Counted from the stretch's first letter, positions 8,275 through 16,275 are shown. The stretch: 64,000 nucleotides of DNA from Crenothrix sp043729335 (GCF_043729335.1 NZ_JAYTLQ010000010.1:1-64000), one strand, 5' to 3'. Translations and numbers: made by a program. The notes: generated from the letters alone by a model not told the origin.

Positions 8275-8712
8275 TTAGACGGTTAATGTAAAGGTCACAG
8301 GGCCATCATTAACTAAACATACTTGCATATCAGCGCCAAATTGGCCAAATTGGACATTGGGGTGATTGGTTTGGGCGATGTGTTGCAAGTATTGGAATAA
8401 TTGCTGGCCTTTTTCCGGAGTGGCTGCCGGTGTAAAGCTAGGGCGGTTACCGCTCTTAGTATCTGCCGCCAAGGTAAATTGCGGCACTAACAGCAAACCG
8501 CCGTTAATATCCCGTAAGCTTAAATTCATTTTGCCGTCGGCATCTGAAAAAATGCGGTAATTAAGAATACGTTCCAGTAAACGGTCGGCATCTTTTTCGG
8601 TGTCTTTTTTTTCTACTGCCACCAATGCCAGAATGCCAGTGCTGATTTTACCGATGTCTTGATTGTTGACGGTGACTTTGGCAGTGGTTACGCGTTGGAT
8701 GATGGTTATCAT
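8275..8712 (-). CDS. dtd: D-aminoacyl-tRNA deacylase
   Basis: Dtd hydrolyses D-aminoacyl (and mischarged glycyl) tRNA. Read from the second ATG (8712), the protein begins MITIIQRVTTAKVTV, the usual Dtd start, and is 145 residues long. Conserved features are QFTLAADTKSGNRPSF (the S/P-QFTL active-site motif, with Pro replacing the usual Ser before QFTL), the FGADMQVCLVNDGPVTFTL cross-subunit motif, and LEKI/LLERILNYRIF. A start at 8721 adds only three residues. The gene sits just downstream of the vapBC-like pair and its terminator. Confidence 0.93.
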   Translation of the reverse strand: MITIIQRVTTAKVTVNNQDIGKISTGILALVAVEKKDTEKDADRLLERILNYRIFSDADGKMNLSLRDINGGLLLVPQFTLAADTKSGNRPSFTPAATPEKGQQLFQYLQHIAQTNHPNVQFGQFGADMQVCLVNDGPVTFTLTV

Positions 8713-8724
8713 ACTTAACAAATT

Positions 8725-8752
8725 TTGTAAAAATTCCTAGAATTCTAGGAAT
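8725..8752 (-). terminator. Rho-independent terminator of the vapBC-like operon
   Basis: On the minus strand, the perfect palindrome ATTCCTAGAATTCTAGGAAT (8733-8752) can form an 8-bp stem with an AATT loop. A T-run (TTTTTAC) follows immediately. It lies between the vapC stop and the dtd start. The perfect symmetry would also suit a repressor site, so the terminator reading is preferred but not certain. Confidence 0.6.
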
Positions 8753-8802
8753 GATTAATAATCTCAACATTTTCTGTACCGGTCAACGAATGTAGATACT
8801 GT

Positions 8803-9192
8803 TCAATACCAAATGACCTGTGCATATCCCCAGTTAAGAATTTTTTCATCTTTGGAAACTAAGGCGGCTTGATGATGCAAGCTGCTGGCTACAATCAAAC
8901 GGTCTGCTGGATCACCATGAAAGTTCCCGGGCAAGCGAGTCGCAAGCACTGCAATTTCGGGGTTTAAGGCTAATAGTTTCATTTTTGGCCGTTGTAACGC
9001 TATATCAATCCAGGCTTGCACATCCATTGATAAACCAATTCGCTCTTTTGAAACTAACATAGCCAGTTCCCAACAACTGATTGCTGGAATACCGATGCAA
9101 TCGGCGGCCTGAATGTTATCGTGGGCGATGCCCGATAAATTACTTGACTCATTTACCCACCAAATCCAAGCATGAGTATCAAGAACGATCAT
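8803..9192 (-). CDS. PIN-domain toxin, VapC-like
   Basis: This 129-residue PIN-domain protein begins MIVLDTHAWIWWV (first catalytic Asp at residue 5). It contains ISCWELAMLVSKERIGL (Glu of the active site), GDPADRLIVASSLHH (second Asp cluster) and ALVSKDEKI (third Asp). VapC toxins are Mg-dependent ribonucleases that cut tRNA or rRNA. It overlaps the upstream antitoxin-like gene by four bases (ATGA-type), the normal arrangement for a toxin-antitoxin pair. Confidence 0.88.
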   Translation of the reverse strand: MIVLDTHAWIWWVNESSNLSGIAHDNIQAADCIGIPAISCWELAMLVSKERIGLSMDVQAWIDIALQRPKMKLLALNPEIAVLATRLPGNFHGDPADRLIVASSLHHQAALVSKDEKILNWGYAQVIWY

Positions 9193-9401
9193 TGTTCAAC
9201 ATTCCATGAGTCGCCAATGGGTGTCATCAAATCCTGTTCAAAAATAACACTGCCCTTGAGCGGGTTGGGTTCTTTGGGTGAAGTAACCGAAGTAACCGAT
9301 GACAAGGGTTGTTTTAAAGCCAAAATAATTCGATGTAATGTTTCGATATGCGCCTCATTAACCGAGTCAATATCGTGTTTTAGTTGTTCGCGGCTAATCA
9401 T
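9189..9401 (-). CDS. Antitoxin partner of the VapC-like toxin
   Basis: The 70-residue protein opens MISREQLKHDIDSVNEAHIETLHRI, a helix-rich segment, then a proline-rich linker (SPKEPNPLKGSVIFEQDLM) and a C-terminus ending DSWNVEQ, expected to wrap the toxin. This pattern is common in small antitoxins encoded directly before PIN toxins. The four-base overlap with the toxin gene supports translational coupling. I cannot assign the DNA-binding fold with confidence. Confidence 0.7.
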   Translation of the reverse strand: MISREQLKHDIDSVNEAHIETLHRIILALKQPLSSVTSVTSPKEPNPLKGSVIFEQDLMTPIGDSWNVEQ

Positions 9402-9797
9402 AAATATCTGCCAATTATCGGTAGTTAAATGGGGTCTATTCTGACAGACTTTTTAATACTATCTGTACAGTAATCGACTCCATCGTGATTATAACAAAGT
9501 CAACACGTAGGGCGAAGATTAGTACGCTGTATGATATGTCCTGTATTTTCAACGCAGAATCTGAAGTTATCAAAGCTTTCGTAACAGCCTCAAAATATAC
9601 AGCATTAATAGCGCGTATGAGGCAAAGCAGAATACGAGATGAATAACAGCGGCGCATACGACTACCGCCTATTAAGTCTTACCGCGTTAAATATTTCATA
9701 GGATTTACGGATGCCAGGAAGCACGTCAGTCGCGGCTGATGCGCTTCACTTTGTTCAGTACATCCTATGTGGTTTTAATTTATTTTTACGTTTAAAG
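9402..9797. other. Intergenic region, no supported gene
   Basis: Nearly 400 bases separate the antitoxin gene and the exported protein gene. One 73-codon open frame exists here on the minus strand, but it has no ribosome binding site and low-quality composition, so I do not call it. The stretch near 9,700-9,775 (CAGTCGCGGCTGATGCGC and ATCCTATG arms) can form imperfect hairpins and may be a decayed repeat. Confidence 0.4.
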
Positions 9798-10211
9798 TTA
9801 GAATGTGGCTTTTAATGGGCACACAACAGGCTGGGCTTCACCCACATTAGTTTCGGCATTCGATGTTGCTTTAACGACAGACGCGGTGACCGTGTAAGTT
9901 TTACCGCACGTTACCGGAAGACCGCTGAAAACAGTGAAATTTGCGAAAGTGTTAACCAATAACGGTATTTTATCATTATAAGCCGCATAAACGGGCTTGC
10001 CATTGACTCTGAATATTACTTTTTTAAGCGAGGCTTTAGTAACATTATCGCTTGCAAGTACGATAGATAATGCGCATTTTTGTGCTTGGTAAGTGGGTAC
10101 TGAGCAATCGGATAGCAGATCGTAGGTGGTGGCAGCTGATGCCATACTTGCAAAAGAAAATGATAAGACAGCAGCTGATGAAGTAATAAGTAAGGGTAAT
10201 AAACGGTTCAT
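9798..10211 (-). CDS. Small exported protein of unknown function
   Basis: The 137-residue protein has a clear Sec signal ending SMASA about residue 26. The mature part is beta-rich with four cysteines (SDCSVP, AQKCALS, PVTCGKT, PVVCPLK), which could form two disulfides. I do not recognise the family. The ribosome binding site TTGGAGGC lies before the ATG. It is a single gene in a repeat-rich neighbourhood, adjacent to MITE copy C. Confidence 0.7.
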   Translation of the reverse strand: MNRLLPLLITSSAAVLSFSFASMASAATTYDLLSDCSVPTYQAQKCALSIVLASDNVTKASLKKVIFRVNGKPVYAAYNDKIPLLVNTFANFTVFSGLPVTCGKTYTVTASVVKATSNAETNVGEAQPVVCPLKATF

Positions 10212-10290
10212 GAGTTATGCCTCCAAGTTATTTGTAGGACAATTGCTATCAACCGAATCAATTGCGATTGATCAGCAATATAACAATCAG

Positions 10291-10392
10291 GTAATCATTC
10301 AGTCCCCCTCTTTGAAAAAGAGGGGTTAGGGGAGATTTATTAGAAAAATCCCCCTCAATCCCCCTTTTTCAAAGGGGGAAGTGAATACTTAC
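10291..10392. repeat. MITE-like palindromic repeat, copy C
   Basis: This is the best preserved copy with E. The ends GTAATCATTCA and TGAATACTTAC are inverted repeats. The left hairpin is CCCCTCTTTGAAAAAGAGGGG-like, the right hairpin CCCCCTTTTTCAAAGGGGG, and the inner arms AGGGGAGATTT and AAATCCCCCT also pair, so the whole element is one long imperfect palindrome. No coding capacity. Confidence 0.85.
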
Positions 10393-11053
10393 ACAATCAG
10401 TTGCAGTCATAAAACTAACTCCACAACTGATGTGACTATCATAATCCTAACAACGCACGGAATCAAAAAATAGTATTAAAGTAATGAATAGTCGCAGCGC
10501 GTATGAAACAATCCGAAATACGGAGCAGTTCACGCCGATCCACGCTAATTGCAGATATTTATGTGTCTATTATTTTTACATTTAAAATAAACTTTATAAA
10601 ATAATTACTTAAGCAGGCTTGCATGATTTTACAACCTAGTTTTATTTAATATGCTTGTCATTTTTTTTTACATTTTCTATTTGCAATAAAAAAAACATCA
10701 AAATAAACAAGGTGTTGAAATATGGCACAAATGTTGCTGCTTACACATAGCATGTATCACACTTTCTTGTTAACTAGATAGTGTATTTTCATACTTTATA
10801 TCCTAAATTCAAAGTATTTTCATCCGTGTCCATAGTCTATGCTGGCATAAGTAAAAAGTATTCTTCTAAAGGCTTGATTAGTGATCTTTCTGAAATCAAG
10901 AATTAAAAAATTGAAAAAGGCGTTAAATATATCCTTTTTTCGTATAAAGCTGGGAAGTATGCTTCTATTATGTAAGCAAAAAAGATGAAATGAAAAAATT
11001 CGGTGATTTTTTTACAGAAAACATAAAAAACGTTAAATGTCCACATTATTTTT

Positions 11054-11069
11054 TGTGAAATAGTTCACA
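11054..11069. promoter_or_regulatory. CRP/Vfr-type binding site
   Basis: TGTGA-AATAGT-TCACA is an exact match to the CRP consensus half-sites with six-base spacing. It lies about 320 bp before the LuxR-type gene. The DNA match is seen; binding by a CRP homologue is inferred. Confidence 0.5.
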
Positions 11070-11223
11070 TATTTGTAGCTTAACATAAGGTAAACTCGAT
11101 ACGGCGGGAAGTTAAATACCTAAATGATTTACAGGTAGGAGAGCTTCATCAAATGCTAAAAATAGTGGCTACTAACAACTATATCAAATAGTGCCGGTTA
11201 CTCAGTATAAATTCCTGGTTTTT

Positions 11224-11240
11224 ATTGTTACTGTAACAAT
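11224..11240. promoter_or_regulatory. 17-base palindrome, candidate operator
   Basis: ATTGTTAC-T-GTAACAAT is a perfect inverted repeat with eight-base arms, 149 bp before the regulator ATG. Two tandem copies of TAATATCG follow. The size suits a dimeric helix-turn-helix protein, perhaps autoregulation. Confidence 0.4.
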
Positions 11241-11388
11241 TTAGATTTAATATCGTAATATCGTAATATTGAAATCTGTAAAGATATTTTAAATGCGCAA
11301 CGCATATAAGTTTTACTAGTTCAATTGTAGTTTAGAGTGGTAACTTTCTTCTATCAGTGCAACCAAAAAAGGATTAAGGTCATTATTT

Positions 11389-12201
11389 ATGCATACAAAT
11401 ACCGGAAAAAATGGTAAGAGCAATGGGAGTTTGTCGGTTGTTGGTTCGGATTTTATTGATATCGATGCAAAGCTATCAAAAAAAATTCCGTTAGCATTAA
11501 TTGATAGTAGACCTTTAATGTTAGCGTCGTTTACAAATTTTATTCATCACACCACAGCTGATTACACTATAAATCCTTTTAATAATCTCGAGGAGTTAGT
11601 TAATCAAGTTCAAAATGAAATTAATGCCGTCGAAATTATTATTTTTAACATTGGTTATAAGCGTGTGGACGACAAAATTATTAATGACGGTATCATCAAG
11701 CTAAAAGCTTCCTTACCCGTAACTCCCCTAGTATTAATTACTGATTGTGAAGAGTCTGGTTGTATTCTTCAGGCTATTAATTTAGGTGTTCAGGGGTATG
11801 TTACAACGTCGTTAATGCCATCGGTGGTTATTGCAGCCCTGAATCTCGTATTCGAAGGTGGAATATTTGCACCGATACGCCCCTTTATGAATGAGCTTAA
11901 TCACAAGAACACTGCAACTGAAGGCAGTGAAGGCCTACACTTACCCGATACACTGTATTTTACGCCGCGCCAGCTTGAGGTTTTAGAGCACGTTAAGCTG
12001 GGAGAGCCCAATAAAATTATTGCTTATAAATTGGGTATGCAGGAATGTACGGTTAAAGTACACGTTCGGGATATTATGAAAAAACTTAATGCAACCAACC
12101 GTACTCAGCTTGTTTATAAAGCTGAGCACATTAATCCTGAAGTGGAGCCTCAGAAACAACACGGCCATAGTAGAGGATTTACAGATCCCAGCAAAAATTA
12201 G
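11389..12201 (+). CDS. LuxR/NarL-type regulator with degenerate receiver
   Basis: The 270-residue protein has an N-terminal receiver-like domain (about 33-155) and a C-terminal LuxR HTH (about 188-250: FTPRQLEVLEHVKLGEPNKI, then TVKVHVRDIMKKLNATNRTQLVY). In the receiver, the phospho-acceptor position reads IIIFNIGY with Asn87 where Asp is expected, and the conserved Lys is missing (QGYVTTSLMP), so control by phosphorylation is unlikely. CsgD and VpsT, which govern biofilm matrix genes, also have atypical receivers. It is encoded convergently beside the secreted small-protein/C39/barrel cluster and is the best candidate regulator of it, an inference from position. Confidence 0.8.
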   Translation: MHTNTGKNGKSNGSLSVVGSDFIDIDAKLSKKIPLALIDSRPLMLASFTNFIHHTTADYTINPFNNLEELVNQVQNEINAVEIIIFNIGYKRVDDKIINDGIIKLKASLPVTPLVLITDCEESGCILQAINLGVQGYVTTSLMPSVVIAALNLVFEGGIFAPIRPFMNELNHKNTATEGSEGLHLPDTLYFTPRQLEVLEHVKLGEPNKIIAYKLGMQECTVKVHVRDIMKKLNATNRTQLVYKAEHINPEVEPQKQHGHSRGFTDPSKN

Positions 12202-12240
12202 AGAAGTACATATCTTTTCAAGACTATAAGCGTCTTATGT

Positions 12241-12290
12241 GCCCGCAAAATTATATTTGCAAGGTTTAACGCTTTGTGGGTTTTCCTCTG
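12241..12290. terminator. Possible terminator between convergent genes
   Basis: CCCGCAAA and TTTGTGGG can pair (one G-T pair) around a roughly 30-base loop that itself contains GCAAAATTATATTTGC. TTTTCC and later a T-run follow on the plus strand. It would end the regulator transcript. The loop is long, so confidence is low. Confidence 0.35.
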
Positions 12291-12296
12291 ATTTTT

Positions 12297-13559
12297 TTAA
12301 TTTAAGCCCAAATATGGCTTAAGGTTGGTACGGTTACTGAGGGTGATACCCGCCGTATAATCAGCTGCGTCATCGGTTAAACCCATGCCAACGGTTAAGT
12401 TAACAAACAAATTGCGACTGACAATTGAAGACGCGCCAATCGATAATAGCCCGATATTTTGGTTTGATCCGGCGATGGTTTGTGAACCTAGTTCAGTGTT
12501 ACTGATAAAAGACTGATCTAACGCAATCGATAACGACGTATCCGCGCTGGCCGCAAGTTGCGCCCCAATAGAAAAAGCCAGGGTGTCGCCTGGATTGTAG
12601 CTGCCGTTTACCCCTGGGAAATAATCTTTTTTGGTAAAAGCTTTGGTGTAACGCGCATTAAAGGAAAACGCCAAGGGGTCTTGCCGCTTAAGCGCAGTTA
12701 AAGACCCCGTAACGCGATGAACGCCCCCTCCCAAGCCGACATCGCCATCAGTTGCGTCACCAGAGTCGGTATTCCAGGAGACGCGGGCGATTAAATCTGG
12801 CCACCATTGTTCTTCGCGCAGCAAAGTTTTGGCAAGGCCGATTTGTATATCACCCAACCCTGAGCCACTGGCTTTCCGCTCCCCAACTTGACCCTGAATA
12901 ACTGGGATTGTCGATTGATCGATAAAACTGTAAGGTAAACTAAACTCTAATTGCGATTCAAAGGGTAGACCCAATCTAAAGGCAACCGAAGGTGTAAACG
13001 TATTCCGGCGAACTTTCGCTAGATCAGTAATATTATCGTTACCTATTTTGGCTATCCGCGCTATTTGTCTTTCGCTGTGTGCAAAGTCGAAATTTAAATC
13101 AGTGTCCAAAGACCAGGTAGGGACTAATAATGCCCCCGACTTTGCCAAAGTCCGTTCCAAAGCCCGCTGCGCCGCCTGTTCGTCCACGCTAAATTGTCCA
13201 GGGGCTTCGGCAGCAGCTTTAGGTTTGGGCGAGCTGTTGGTTTTATCTGCTTGGGTTTGCGTGGCGGCTGGTGCGGCTTGCTGAGGTGGTAGCGTAGTGT
13301 TGGTAGCAAGCTGTTCTTGCTGGGGGTGGTGGGGAGCGGAGAGGGGATTTCGGCTATTTTCCAACGCTTCCACCCGTAACAACAGGTTTTTAATCAGGGC
13401 ATCTCTTTGTTTAACTTCCTGCAACAAAGCTTGTGTGCTGTGCGATGGTTTACGCTTATGTTTATGTGCTGCAACACTGTTGTCCATAAACACTAACGAA
13501 ACTGCGGTTACAACCAAACAACGCCCAATCTGACGTGATACTAATTTATTGTTATTCAT
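12297..13559 (-). CDS. Outer-membrane beta-barrel exporter, FapF-like, with N-terminal coiled coil
   Basis: Read from ATG at 13559 (MNNNKLVSRQIGR), the protein has about 420 residues: a signal sequence ending SVAA, a predicted coiled coil (TQALLQEVKQRDALIKNLLLRVEALE), a Pro/Ala/Gln-rich linker, then about 270 residues of alternating strands ending YLGLN. This order (signal, coiled coil, linker, barrel of the 'meta-pathway/transporter' type) matches FapF, the trimeric pore that secretes Fap amyloid in Pseudomonas. It lies downstream of a C39 peptidase and four small secreted proteins, which fits an export role. An upstream ATG at 13607 is possible. Assignment rests on architecture and context. 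Confidence 0.65.
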   Translation of the reverse strand: MNNNKLVSRQIGRCLVVTAVSLVFMDNSVAAHKHKRKPSHSTQALLQEVKQRDALIKNLLLRVEALENSRNPLSAPHHPQQEQLATNTTLPPQQAAPAATQTQADKTNSSPKPKAAAEAPGQFSVDEQAAQRALERTLAKSGALLVPTWSLDTDLNFDFAHSERQIARIAKIGNDNITDLAKVRRNTFTPSVAFRLGLPFESQLEFSLPYSFIDQSTIPVIQGQVGERKASGSGLGDIQIGLAKTLLREEQWWPDLIARVSWNTDSGDATDGDVGLGGGVHRVTGSLTALKRQDPLAFSFNARYTKAFTKKDYFPGVNGSYNPGDTLAFSIGAQLAASADTSLSIALDQSFISNTELGSQTIAGSNQNIGLLSIGASSIVSRNLFVNLTVGMGLTDDAADYTAGITLSNRTNLKPYLGLN

Positions 13560-13607
13560 AGGCTTCAATGAAGGTTTTGGATTCAACTGAGAAGTACAAT
13601 CACGCAC

Positions 13608-13904
13608 CGAGTGCTAACAATTTTAACAGCACTGAGGAAGTAATTTTACACTCTACACATCCCTGCTATTGCTGTGTAAATCTCTATGGTATCCATGATT
13701 ATGTTATTAAGTACAATATAGCATATTATGGAAATTGTACGAGTCTTGAATCCACTTAATCAGTAATTTTCAATTTAGAAATTAATGCCTTTTAATTCAA
13801 ATACATAAGTTTTCACCGAAAAGGCATTATTTTTATAACTAATTGAATTGCAATATAATATGTGTTTTAAATTGAGAATTGCTGCCACTCAATATAATTG
13901 TCCG
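13608..13904. other. Gap between C39 gene and barrel gene, with inverted repeat
   Basis: About 300 bases without a supported gene. AATGCCTTTT (13784-13793) and AAAAGGCATT (13819-13828) form a ten-base inverted repeat around a 25-base loop, with a T-rich stretch after it on the plus strand. It may be an mRNA-processing or attenuation structure, or the edge of a promoter for the barrel gene. Confidence 0.4.
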
Positions 13905-14594
13905 TTACCTTAAAAAAACGAAATCTTCTGGAACGGGCGCGAGATGATTGGGGAGTTTGGCAGCATTTTTCTGGGCAATAACAAAGCCGACTTTGCCAAA
14001 GGTTGGGTAGTCTATCCAGGCTTCGAGAAATTTTTTGGTTAATAGGGTTCGATTGCCCCACGCAGGATCAGCCAATAGCACCCTGTTTCCCATACTGCCT
14101 CGAAAAACGACAAAATGATTGTAATCATTCACTTTTATGGGAATCATCAATGGCGCATATTGCGCTAAATCGGCAAATTCCATCTTGCCCAAACCGATGC
14201 CCTCGTAACCACGCTGATCGGCAAAACGCTTGAGATCCAGCAATGAAAATCCCTCTTTAATCTGTATGAGTTCGGGGTGTTCAATATATTCTTTACGTTT
14301 GATTAACGTCGCTGCAATTTCTTTTTCCGGAGTCGGGTCTTGCAGTTGGTATGTTAGTAATGTGGATAACGCCGCCGCGCCACAACTTAAATCCCATTTT
14401 TGTACCACTACACGCTCACGGCGCATTTCCAGCAGCGATTTAACAATGCGGCTTTCGTTGGCTTGTGCTGCGCTTAAAAAAAACGTGCAGAGCACGACAC
14501 TGAGTAATACTAGATGGGAAAACTTGCAGATTTTCATCCTACGCATGCCAAGCGATTGGGTTTTGGATTTAATAATAGTTGCCAACACATTCAT
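13905..14594 (-). CDS. Periplasmic C39-type cysteine peptidase, FapD-like
   Basis: The protein has a signal-anchor-like hydrophobic segment (KICKFSHLVLLSVVLCTFFL then SAAQA) and a C39 domain. Numbered from the longest frame (TTG at 14612), the nucleophile is Cys77 in WDLSCGAAAL, the His is 166 in NHFVVFRG and the Asp is 182 in LADPAWG. C39 peptidases cut after double-glycine leaders, usually as the N-terminal domain of an ABC exporter. Here the domain stands alone with an export signal, as in FapD. It follows four small secreted proteins that carry a double-glycine-like pro-segment and precedes a FapF-like barrel. The start is uncertain (ATG at 14594 or 14537). Confidence 0.8.
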   Translation of the reverse strand: MNVLATIIKSKTQSLGMRRMKICKFSHLVLLSVVLCTFFLSAAQANESRIVKSLLEMRRERVVVQKWDLSCGAAALSTLLTYQLQDPTPEKEIAATLIKRKEYIEHPELIQIKEGFSLLDLKRFADQRGYEGIGLGKMEFADLAQYAPLMIPIKVNDYNHFVVFRGSMGNRVLLADPAWGNRTLLTKKFLEAWIDYPTFGKVGFVIAQKNAAKLPNHLAPVPEDFVFLR

Positions 14595-14640
14595 AGCTCC
14601 CGCCTTGGACAAGCATTGCTGCCGGTGTAGATTTGAGCAA

Positions 14641-14671
14641 AGGCCCTGTAACGGTTTACGTTGCAGGGCCT
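14641..14671. terminator. Strong stem-loop between small secreted gene 1 and the C39 gene
   Basis: The arms AGGCCCTGTAACG and CGTTGCAGGGCCT pair over 13 bases (one G-T) around GTTTA. No long T-run follows on either strand. A partial terminator or RNA-processing hairpin here would let the secreted subunit be made in excess over the peptidase and barrel, a common operon design. Confidence 0.55.
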
Positions 14672-14726
14672 ATATCCTCAAATATTACCGAACCATTTGT
14701 GGCCAATAATTTTAGGTATTTCTAAC

Positions 14727-14987
14727 TTAGCAATAATAGCCAGAGCAGGAATAGCTGCTAGACTGAGATACACCCGGTGCAGCAAAGGTAAAGGTAGAGG
14801 TAGATGTATTCCAACCAAAAGCTAATGCATCTGCATATGCAGTATTATTATAATAATAATGATAATAATACGAACCAGCAGTTACATTATCCAATTGGGC
14901 TGTTGTCAATTGTACAGGGGCAGCGCTAGCAGTACTAGCAGCAACACCTAAAATAGCAGCTGAAACAATAGAAAGTAAAGTTTTCAT
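14727..14987 (-). CDS. Small secreted Tyr/Asn-rich protein with LxxAQLDxVTAG pro-segment (paralogue 1)
   Basis: This 86-residue protein has a signal peptide (residues 1-22, ending TASA), then APVQLTTAQLDNVTAG, the shared pro-segment of this four-member family. The proposed mature part starts SYYYHYYYNN and is rich in Tyr, Ser, Thr and aromatic residues, ending with CSGYYC (two Cys). The ribosome binding site AGGAG precedes the ATG. It is the gene closest to the C39 peptidase gene, from which it is separated by a stem-loop. Tyr/Asn-rich composition is compatible with amyloid or adhesive material. No known family is recognised beyond the shared motif. Confidence 0.75.
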   Translation of the reverse strand: MKTLLSIVSAAILGVAASTASAAPVQLTTAQLDNVTAGSYYYHYYYNNTAYADALAFGWNTSTSTFTFAAPGVSQSSSYSCSGYYC

Positions 14988-15128
14988 GACAATCTCCTAA
15001 ATGAAATTAAAGTAGACGGCTATTCCTTACGTTGAGAAGGCTTTGCTGTGATTCGCTTTTGCCGCTGCGTAAGTTCGTTTGCCGTCGGGTAAAACAATAA
15101 GCCTATTTATTTTTTGAAACAATTCCCA

Positions 15129-15153
15129 ATTAGTTGACTAAACCAAAGGCGTA
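15129..15153 (-). promoter_or_regulatory. Conserved upstream element of paralogue 1
   Basis: On the + strand the element reads ATTAGTTGACTAAACC then AAAGGCGTA. It lies 156 bp before the ATG of paralogue 1, and similar sequence precedes each of the other three paralogues. A hairpin-prone CACCCCACC-AAAA-GGTGTGGG follows at about 15,164-15,184. Confidence 0.55.
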
Positions 15154-15201
15154 TGCCCAAAAACACCCCACCAAAAGGTGTGGGCAACTCTCGCAGCAAG
15201 C

Positions 15202-15513
15202 TTAATTGCTGACAATAAAAGGCACTAACTCCATTGGTATGGAAGGGGGGCTGCCAACTTCAACCATTTCAACCGTGGCACTCGCAATAGCCGATTCGCC
15301 TTGCACAAAGGCAGACACACTGTAATGCACCGTATTGCCATTATTCAGTGCAATCTGGGAGGAACTGGAAGACTGGCTGAAGCTTTCTCCTTCCGCGCCG
15401 GCTGTCACGGCATCCATTTGGGTATTGGACAAGTGGATTGATTCCGCAGTGGCTAGCCCCGCAGTACTTATCAGGATTATGCCGGGAATCACAGAAAATA
15501 ATTTCGTATTCAT
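15202..15513 (-). CDS. Small secreted protein with LSNTQMDAVTAG pro-segment (paralogue 2)
   Basis: This 103-residue protein has a signal peptide ending ATA about residue 23, then ESIHLSNTQMDAVTAG. The proposed mature part begins AEGESFSQSSSSSQIALNNG, rich in Ser, Gln and Asn, with an acidic, hydrophobic end (PMELVPFIVSN). No cysteine. Its 5' sequence (TAAATTAAAAG near the start) closely matches that of paralogue 3, so the genes arose by duplication. Function unknown; proposed substrate of the downstream C39 peptidase and barrel. Confidence 0.72.
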   Translation of the reverse strand: MNTKLFSVIPGIILISTAGLATAESIHLSNTQMDAVTAGAEGESFSQSSSSSQIALNNGNTVHYSVSAFVQGESAIASATVEMVEVGSPPSIPMELVPFIVSN

Positions 15514-15732
15514 AAGTAAATGTCCTAAATTAAATTAAAAGTGTGACGATACTTTTTAGCTTAACTTGCTCAACCTATTACAAATAAAATTCGAAGCGAC
15601 GCTACCTGCGCGGAGATGTCTTAATGGCGTTCTGAGATGTGGGTAGTTAACGCTATTTGTTTCAATGCTAAGAAAAAACTGAAATATCGCCGGTTACTAG
15701 CATAGGTTTTTTTTTGCAAGAAACAATTAACC

Positions 15733-15757
15733 ATTAGGTGTATCAACCAAAGCAGTA
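15733..15757 (-). promoter_or_regulatory. Conserved upstream element of paralogue 2
   Basis: On the + strand it reads ATTAGGTGTATCAACC then AAAGCAGTA, with two changes from the consensus core. It is 234 bp before the ATG of paralogue 2. The surrounding 375-bp gap (15,514-15,888) holds no supported gene. Confidence 0.45.
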
Positions 15758-15888
15758 TGGTTTCTGCCAGGCCTGCAACAGGTGTTGTTTATTCTGGAGT
15801 AGTAGAGCGAACTGAAGTATCCGCTCTACTCTATAGGGGTATGGCAAAGTCTCAAGGCATTCTCATTCAACAAAAAATATATTGTCGG

Positions 15889-16275
15889 TTATTTATAGGC
15901 GACAGTAAAAGAATAAGACAGTGTTCCAAACGACGACGAAGATGTGCCGCCAATCTGATTTTCAAAGGTAACACCACCCGTGGTAACTGAGGTATTGGCA
16001 TTTGCCCCAGTAGTACCTGTCGCCCAAGCCCCACCGTATCCCGCTTGAAAAGTTGTTCCAATAGCGCTATTAGCAGCAGCCACTGTGCCTGTTTGCGTGG
16101 CTGATGCAGTGCTGCTTCCATAAGCGCTTGCTGTCGCAGTTGCGCTAACCGAACCTCCAGCCGTCACAGTATCCATTTGAGTGCTGGATAAGTTTACAGG
16201 CGCTGCATTCGCCACACCCACCACACCGGCCATTAAAACCACGCCGGAAAAAATTGAAAAGAATTTTGTAGTCAT
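15889..16275 (-). CDS. Small secreted Gly/Ala/Ser/Thr-rich protein with LSSTQMDTVTAG pro-segment (paralogue 3)
   Basis: This 128-residue protein has a signal peptide ending VANA, then APVNLSSTQMDTVTAGG (a true double glycine here). The mature part is low-complexity: repeated Ala-Thr-Ala-Ser and Thr-Gly-Ala stretches, NANTSVTTGG, then a beta-prone tail (TLSYSFTVAYK). The composition recalls functional amyloids or repeat adhesins. The ribosome binding site AGGAG lies before ATG. It is the family member with the most canonical C39-type cleavage motif (LSxxxMDxVxxGG). Confidence 0.75.
   Translation of the reverse strand: MTTKFFSIFSGVVLMAGVVGVANAAPVNLSSTQMDTVTAGGSVSATATASAYGSSTASATQTGTVAAANSAIGTTFQAGYGGAWATGTTGANANTSVTTGGVTFENQIGGTSSSSFGTLSYSFTVAYK

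Larger units (their letters stand above)
10393..11388. other. Long AT-rich upstream region of the LuxR-type regulator gene
   Basis: Almost 1 kb has no convincing reading frame. It holds a CRP-type palindrome (11,054-11,069), a 17-base palindrome (11,224-11,240) and a short tandem TAATATCG duplication (11,249-11,268). The length and these sites suggest a complex regulatory region, or a small RNA that I cannot recognise. Confidence 0.5.

Noticed and set aside
9436..9657. A 73-codon minus-strand frame
   Set aside because: No ribosome binding site, rare-codon-rich and unlike any family; likely chance within a repeat-rich gap.
13568..13759. A 63-codon plus-strand frame between the barrel and C39 genes
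   Set aside because: It overlaps the barrel gene 5' region, has no ribosome site and no recognisable domain.
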